In this document: one piece after another, positions 60,390 through 64,000 of the stretch
How positions within the stretch are numbered: the stretch's first letter is position 1
Layout: the number at the start of each line of letters is the position of its first letter
NCBI GenBank assembly: GCA_020091685.1
Contig: CM034597.1
Location: forward strand, 29,314,388 to 29,378,387
DNA: 64,000 nt
Origin: Lutjanus erythropterus
Lineage: Eukaryota; Chordata; Actinopteri; Lutjaniformes; Lutjanidae
Reading direction: 5' to 3'
Made by a program: the position numbers and the translations under genes
Notes under the pieces: model-generated
Databases searched by the model: none
What the model was told of the DNA's origin: nothing
What the model saw: the letters and a program-made list of their open reading frames with translations, nothing else

Positions 60390-60550
60390 AGAGCTGCAAC
60401 AATTAGTTGATTAATCAATTAGTTGATAAAAAGAAAATTAGTTACCAACTATTTTTATGATCAATCGTTTCAGCCCTTTTTTTAAGCGAAAATGTCCCAC
60501 GATTTGCTGCTTTTCTTTGTCATTTCCATTTTTACATATTATAAACTGAA
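60390..60550. repeat. AGCTGCAACAATTAGTTGATTAATC-type hAT-like repeat fragment
   Basis: AGAGCTGCAACAATTAGTTG, then ATTAATCAATTAGTTGATAA and TATGATCAATCGTTTCAGCC form the palindromic ATTAATC-rich end of a ubiquitous fish element. The far end was not found. Confidence 0.6.
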
Positions 60551-61479
60551 CAATGAGTGAAAATTAAAAGATTGTACTCAGTAGAGTGCAGATCTCTGCC
60601 AAGCTGTCCTAAAAGTATAGTTGGGTGGAACCCCATTTGTAATTACAACATTTTGATTAGTAATTGTACTTTAATTACTTTTTTCAATTACTGTAGCAGA
60701 TTATAATTACATTTATTTTACTGAATTACATGTAAGTAGTTACTCCCCAACCCAACCCTTACAGGCCAGTTAAGAAGGAGTGAGTCAGCAGTTGATACAG
60801 GTTGTTTAAGTGTTTTATAAAGGTTTTTTCAGGTTTTTCCAAAATTATGAATTATTACAACCATAAGAAATCCTTGAGCAAACAGTCATAAATGTGCTCA
60901 AAAGATTTTAGGCTGATTGGTTCAGCAGTATGTAAGATTAGCTACAGACAAGCTCCAGGTCACTCACACACAAACTCACACATGCACACATAAGGCAGAT
61001 CTCATGATCTTGGCCACACATAAACTGATCATCGGCAGATTCATCAATAATGAATCATTAGTTGTAGCCCTAAAGGCATTGCTTTTTGAGCTCTCGTGTT
61101 GTCCCTAATACTTTGAGCAAGTGTGAGCTTCTCTTGCACATTCTAACATGCAGTGCTTTTCGACATGGTGTTTCTATGCAGTGTGAGCTGATCCAGGGAA
61201 GGTGGAAAGACAGGTCTGCAACAACATGTATGCAACCTCCTGCTTTTTATCCCGGCCTGTGGTACATACCTGAGCTGATAGAAATCTCTGGGTGGCTCGA
61301 TCACTGCGTGCTTGACTGGCTTTCATGCTGGAGAGCTGCAGAGATTTGTTTTTAGTGGAGCACAAGACTTTGCACCTTGAGGGAGGGTGGGAGGGAGGGG
61401 AGAGAGAAAACAGAGAAGAACATTATTTGTAAAAAATACTATCAGACTTTTGTGTAAATGAGCAGCTGTGAAAACAACA

Positions 61480-61760
61480 CTTCCTATTATTGCCCTAATT
61501 ATATCCTTTCTCTGTGAATTTGCATATTTTATCTCCCTCCTCTTCATTATGGGGGACTATGCTTCCATTTTGATGTGGTTAAAAAAAAACACATAAAACA
61601 AACAAAGAAGGAGATGAAGGATGGGAGGGAGGAGGGGGAGAGGGGGTGTGCTGGCCGCCTCATATTGAGTATTTTCCAGTTGATTTTGTTGAAGGCTTCT
61701 CAGCAGCGTAGCTAAATAAGCAGCAGCATGCTAATGAATGGAGAACGAGTGTGATAATTT
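61480..61760. other. candidate conserved non-coding element
   Basis: It includes TATTATTGCCCTAATTATAT (about 61486-61505), GTGAATTTGCATATTTTATC (about 61515-61534; ATTTGCAT is an octamer/POU site) and AGCAGCATGCTAATGAATGG (about 61722-61741; ATGCTAAT is a further POU-like site). A purine-rich GGGAGGGAGG block interrupts it. Regulatory role is inference. Confidence 0.33.
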
Positions 61761-62364
61761 ACCAGACAAAGAATGGAGGACGGTGAGAGATAGGAGCCAG
61801 GAGGAAGGGGGAGGGAGGGAGGGAGGTGGGTTTAAGGGGCAGCGCAGTATTGAAAATATTTGGAAAATATTTGTCAACAAAAACAATTTAAAACCTGTCT
61901 CTAGTCCATATGCCTGAAGGTTCTTTATTTTGTCAAGCCTATATTGCTAATGCTTAGTGTAAATATTCCGTGTCGCAAATACGGTAATTTCACGCACTGT
62001 ACACACAGTCGACCATGTGTTTCATGTTTCTGCATGCAGAAAAGGAGGGAGAGATAGAGAGTGCTAAACTCAGAGGACAGTAAATGACAACAGAGAAGCT
62101 TCGACTCTGTCTGTCCTCTTTCTAAAAGGGCGATGTGACGGCGGCAGTAAACAGGCTGTGAACAGGCTGTGGGCTCTGAGATTATTTCTTTGTCACCAGC
62201 AGAGCCACCAGTGTTGCTGAGCACTGCTGTGGAGCAAATCCTCCTAGAGAGGACTGATTGGATTTTTGTTCCAGGGAGCCTTTTGTGTTAGCAGCATAGG
62301 GACTAGATAATAGAGGTTGATGCCACTCTGTCTCTGTGTTATGGCTGGTGGATTGAGTTTTTGG

Positions 62365-62366
<2 letters not shown>

Positions 62367-62426
<60 letters not shown>
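62367..62426. repeat. (TG)30 microsatellite
   Basis: Sixty uninterrupted bases, the longest dinucleotide array in the window. It encodes the Cys/Val run of a 140-codon frame (62317-62739) that is not a gene. Confidence 0.97.
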
Positions 62427-62427
<1 letters not shown>

Positions 62428-62499
62428 AGCCAGGGCACCATCTCTCTAAACAACCAGTATATCACTGTTATTCACAACCTATTGCATCCTCTTTGCTTT

Positions 62500-62800
62500 A
62501 GAGCAAGGATGTCAAACGCACAGCCTGTAAACCAGATCCGGTCCAGTCTGGCCCTATGGATGGCTTTCCAAAGTGTAAAAAATTGCAAAACAGTCATCAA
62601 TTGCAGATCAGAGATTCTGTTTTTCCCTGAAAAATCTATTAATACTTACTGCGGTCATTTAAAAACACTGAACGTTGTGCAGAATATTGTCAATCAGCAG
62701 CTTCAGGACAGAGGAATCTGTATCAAACTTTTATTTTGAAATAATGTGGAACCGTGTTGCTAAAGCACTGCCAAAACTTTTGATTTGTAAGTAATTTGTT
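62500..62800. repeat. fish interspersed repeat (GTCAAACGCACAGCC type)
   Basis: GCAAGGATGTCAAACGCACA, then GCCTGTAAACCAGATCCGGT and CCAGTCTGGCCC match a common repeat start of the form GATGTCAAAC-TA-CGGCCCG...CCAGATCCGGCCC, decayed at CpG positions. The right end is not determined. Confidence 0.5.
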
Positions 62801-63529
62801 ATGCAGGGATAACCTAACCTAAATTCTCCCTGATTAGTTTCCACTTCAGTTGGTAATGCAGTGCTGCAGCGATGTGACTACACAGCGTTTGAAATGTCTG
62901 AAAAATTAAAAGAATTTCTAGATCTCGAGAAGTTGTTCAAATCCTAAAGAAGTAAAATGCTATATTGCTGTTGAGTCCCAAAATACATAAATGTTTTGTG
63001 CCTTTGTAGATCCACATGTGACACTTATTTTTCTTAAGATATATCTGGCTGCTAATCATGTGTATTCAAATGAATGATTCATTCATTGTCAAGGTTTTAA
63101 GAATGTACTTGTACTTGTACTTGTTAAACAGTTTTAGAGGTGAGGTATTTATAGGTTATAATGCAGTGGTTTTACTGTTCTGGCCTTCTTGAGATCAAAT
63201 TAAGTTGTAACACTCCTGCCTTATAGCTTATAGGATATTAAATATTGCATTTTGGAGATTGCTAACTGAGTGAATACCTGATATTATTAGTAAGGCTTCA
63301 CCGCTATGATAAATAGTTAATATGATAACCTGTCACTCTGCTAAATTAAGAATATTCTGTGCAGGTATACATGTGTTGCCAAAAGATATTCTCTGCCAAT
63401 GGCCAAGGTCATTATCAGTCTTTTCTGAGTCTGGGCCAGCCCCTCTGTCAGATCTACGTGTGCAGCATGTATGCCCAATGGGTGTGTATGTAGAGAACTG
63501 TATGTATAAATAAAAAAATGTATAAATTA
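62801..63529. other. unassigned intronic sequence
   Basis: AT-rich DNA without recognised features. Confidence 0.4.
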
Positions 63530-63712
63530 TTGATTTTCCATAGGGAAATTCTACTTTTAATTGCTCTGCTTTCACTGGCAGGTCAGCCGTCAGGTTCAGT
63601 AGCAGAACGGCAGTCTCTGTCTTTTCTCCAAGAAACTTCAACACAGCAGCACGCTTGAACCCGAGGCCTTTAAATCAGGAAATTCTCCTACTCATTACGC
63701 CACCCTGCTGTC
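63530..63712 (-). repeat. tRNA-derived SINE
   Basis: On the minus strand GGGTGGCGTAATGAGTAGGA (A-box region, about 63706-63687) is followed about 35 nt later by CGGGTTCAAGCGT (B-box region, about 63664-63652). The fish SINE body GCTGCTGTGTTGAAGTTTCT then TGGAGAAAAGACAGAGACTG comes next. These are the RNA polymerase III promoter boxes of a tRNA-like head. No intact cloverleaf remains, so it is a SINE, not a tRNA gene. The body end near 63530 is approximate. Confidence 0.7.
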
Positions 63713-64000
63713 CTGTGCGCGAGTGTGACTTTGCACTGACCTCTATTGGAGACCGCGGAATGATACCGACTCTTACAGGCCAATCACAGTCAAAAAGCCA
63801 GTTAAAGCAGACATTCAGCAGGGAGGATAGTCAGGAAGTGAGTTTTCGAGAAATGTCAGCCATAAAGATAACTATAGATTCATAGTTACTGATCAACAAT
63901 CCTGTTAAACCTGTGCAGATGTAGTCACCAGCAGAGACGTTAAGCAGAATACTGCTGTGGACAGGGTCAGCAACAAAAGTTGTTTTGGACACTTCAAGAA

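Larger units (their letters stand above)
51321..64000 (+). other. agbl4: 5' part of the following agbl4 intron (runs off the window)
   Basis: The intron starts with GTAAGT. I looked for the next AGBL4 exon, which should contain the catalytic HPGE-type motif, and found none on the + strand, so this phase 1 intron is at least 12.68 kb. Its repeats and candidate elements are listed separately. Confidence 0.88.

Noticed and set aside
62317..62739. 140-codon + frame
   Set aside because: Its first third is translated (TG)30 and the rest is a decayed interspersed repeat.
63650..63710. A functional tRNA gene on the minus strand
   Set aside because: A and B boxes are present, but the stems are broken and SINE body sequence follows.

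Overview
This window looks like vertebrate, most likely teleost (percomorph-type) nuclear DNA. It has one spliced gene on the + strand with very long introns, abundant CA/TG microsatellites and many degenerate interspersed repeats of kinds common in fish: LINE L1/Tx1-like and L2-like pieces, hAT-like and other short DNA elements, and a tRNA-derived SINE. There are no operons, prokaryotic signals, CRISPR arrays or intact mobile-element genes.

Two coding exons can be supported, and both belong to agbl4 (cytosolic carboxypeptidase 6, CCP6, a tubulin deglutamylase). The first exon (391-607, 217 nt) encodes part of the CCP-specific N-terminal domain. The second (51281-51320, 40 nt) encodes the next 13 residues and leads toward the zinc-carboxypeptidase domain, whose catalytic exons lie beyond the right edge. 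They are joined by a 50,673-nt intron. The window opens inside the preceding intron (1-390) and closes inside the following one (51321-64000 and beyond). Exon phases agree: the first exon begins with the last base of a Trp codon and ends on a codon boundary, and the second ends after one base of the next codon.

The long intron is mostly a graveyard of transposons. Main pieces: an L2-like reverse transcriptase remnant (3590-4345); a MITE split by an antisense L1-like LINE (4351-7636); two families of DNA element each present in opposite orientations (9126-10237 with 33847-34545, and 11389-11989 with 17954-18850, the last with an 8-bp target duplication); another hAT-like element (13866-14484); a 315-bp diverged tandem repeat (16132-16585); foldback elements (15679-15767, 27752-28544, 47811-48475); a LINE tail (33350-33740); a hAT-like element (39383-39916); and a sense-strand L1 tail with a poly(A) signal about 0.3 kb before the 40-nt exon. 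The downstream intron carries further repeats (about 52790-53000, 54420-54970, 56641-57090, 60390-60550, 62500-62800, 63530-63712).

Between the repeats are several non-repetitive stretches with the look of conserved non-coding (possibly enhancer) DNA, notably 14780-15170, 23940-24720, 26870-27290, 31230-31530, 43420-43640, 57560-57690 and 61480-61760. Conservation cannot be measured from one sequence, so these are offered as candidates only. I found no nested protein-coding gene and no convincing novel biological system.
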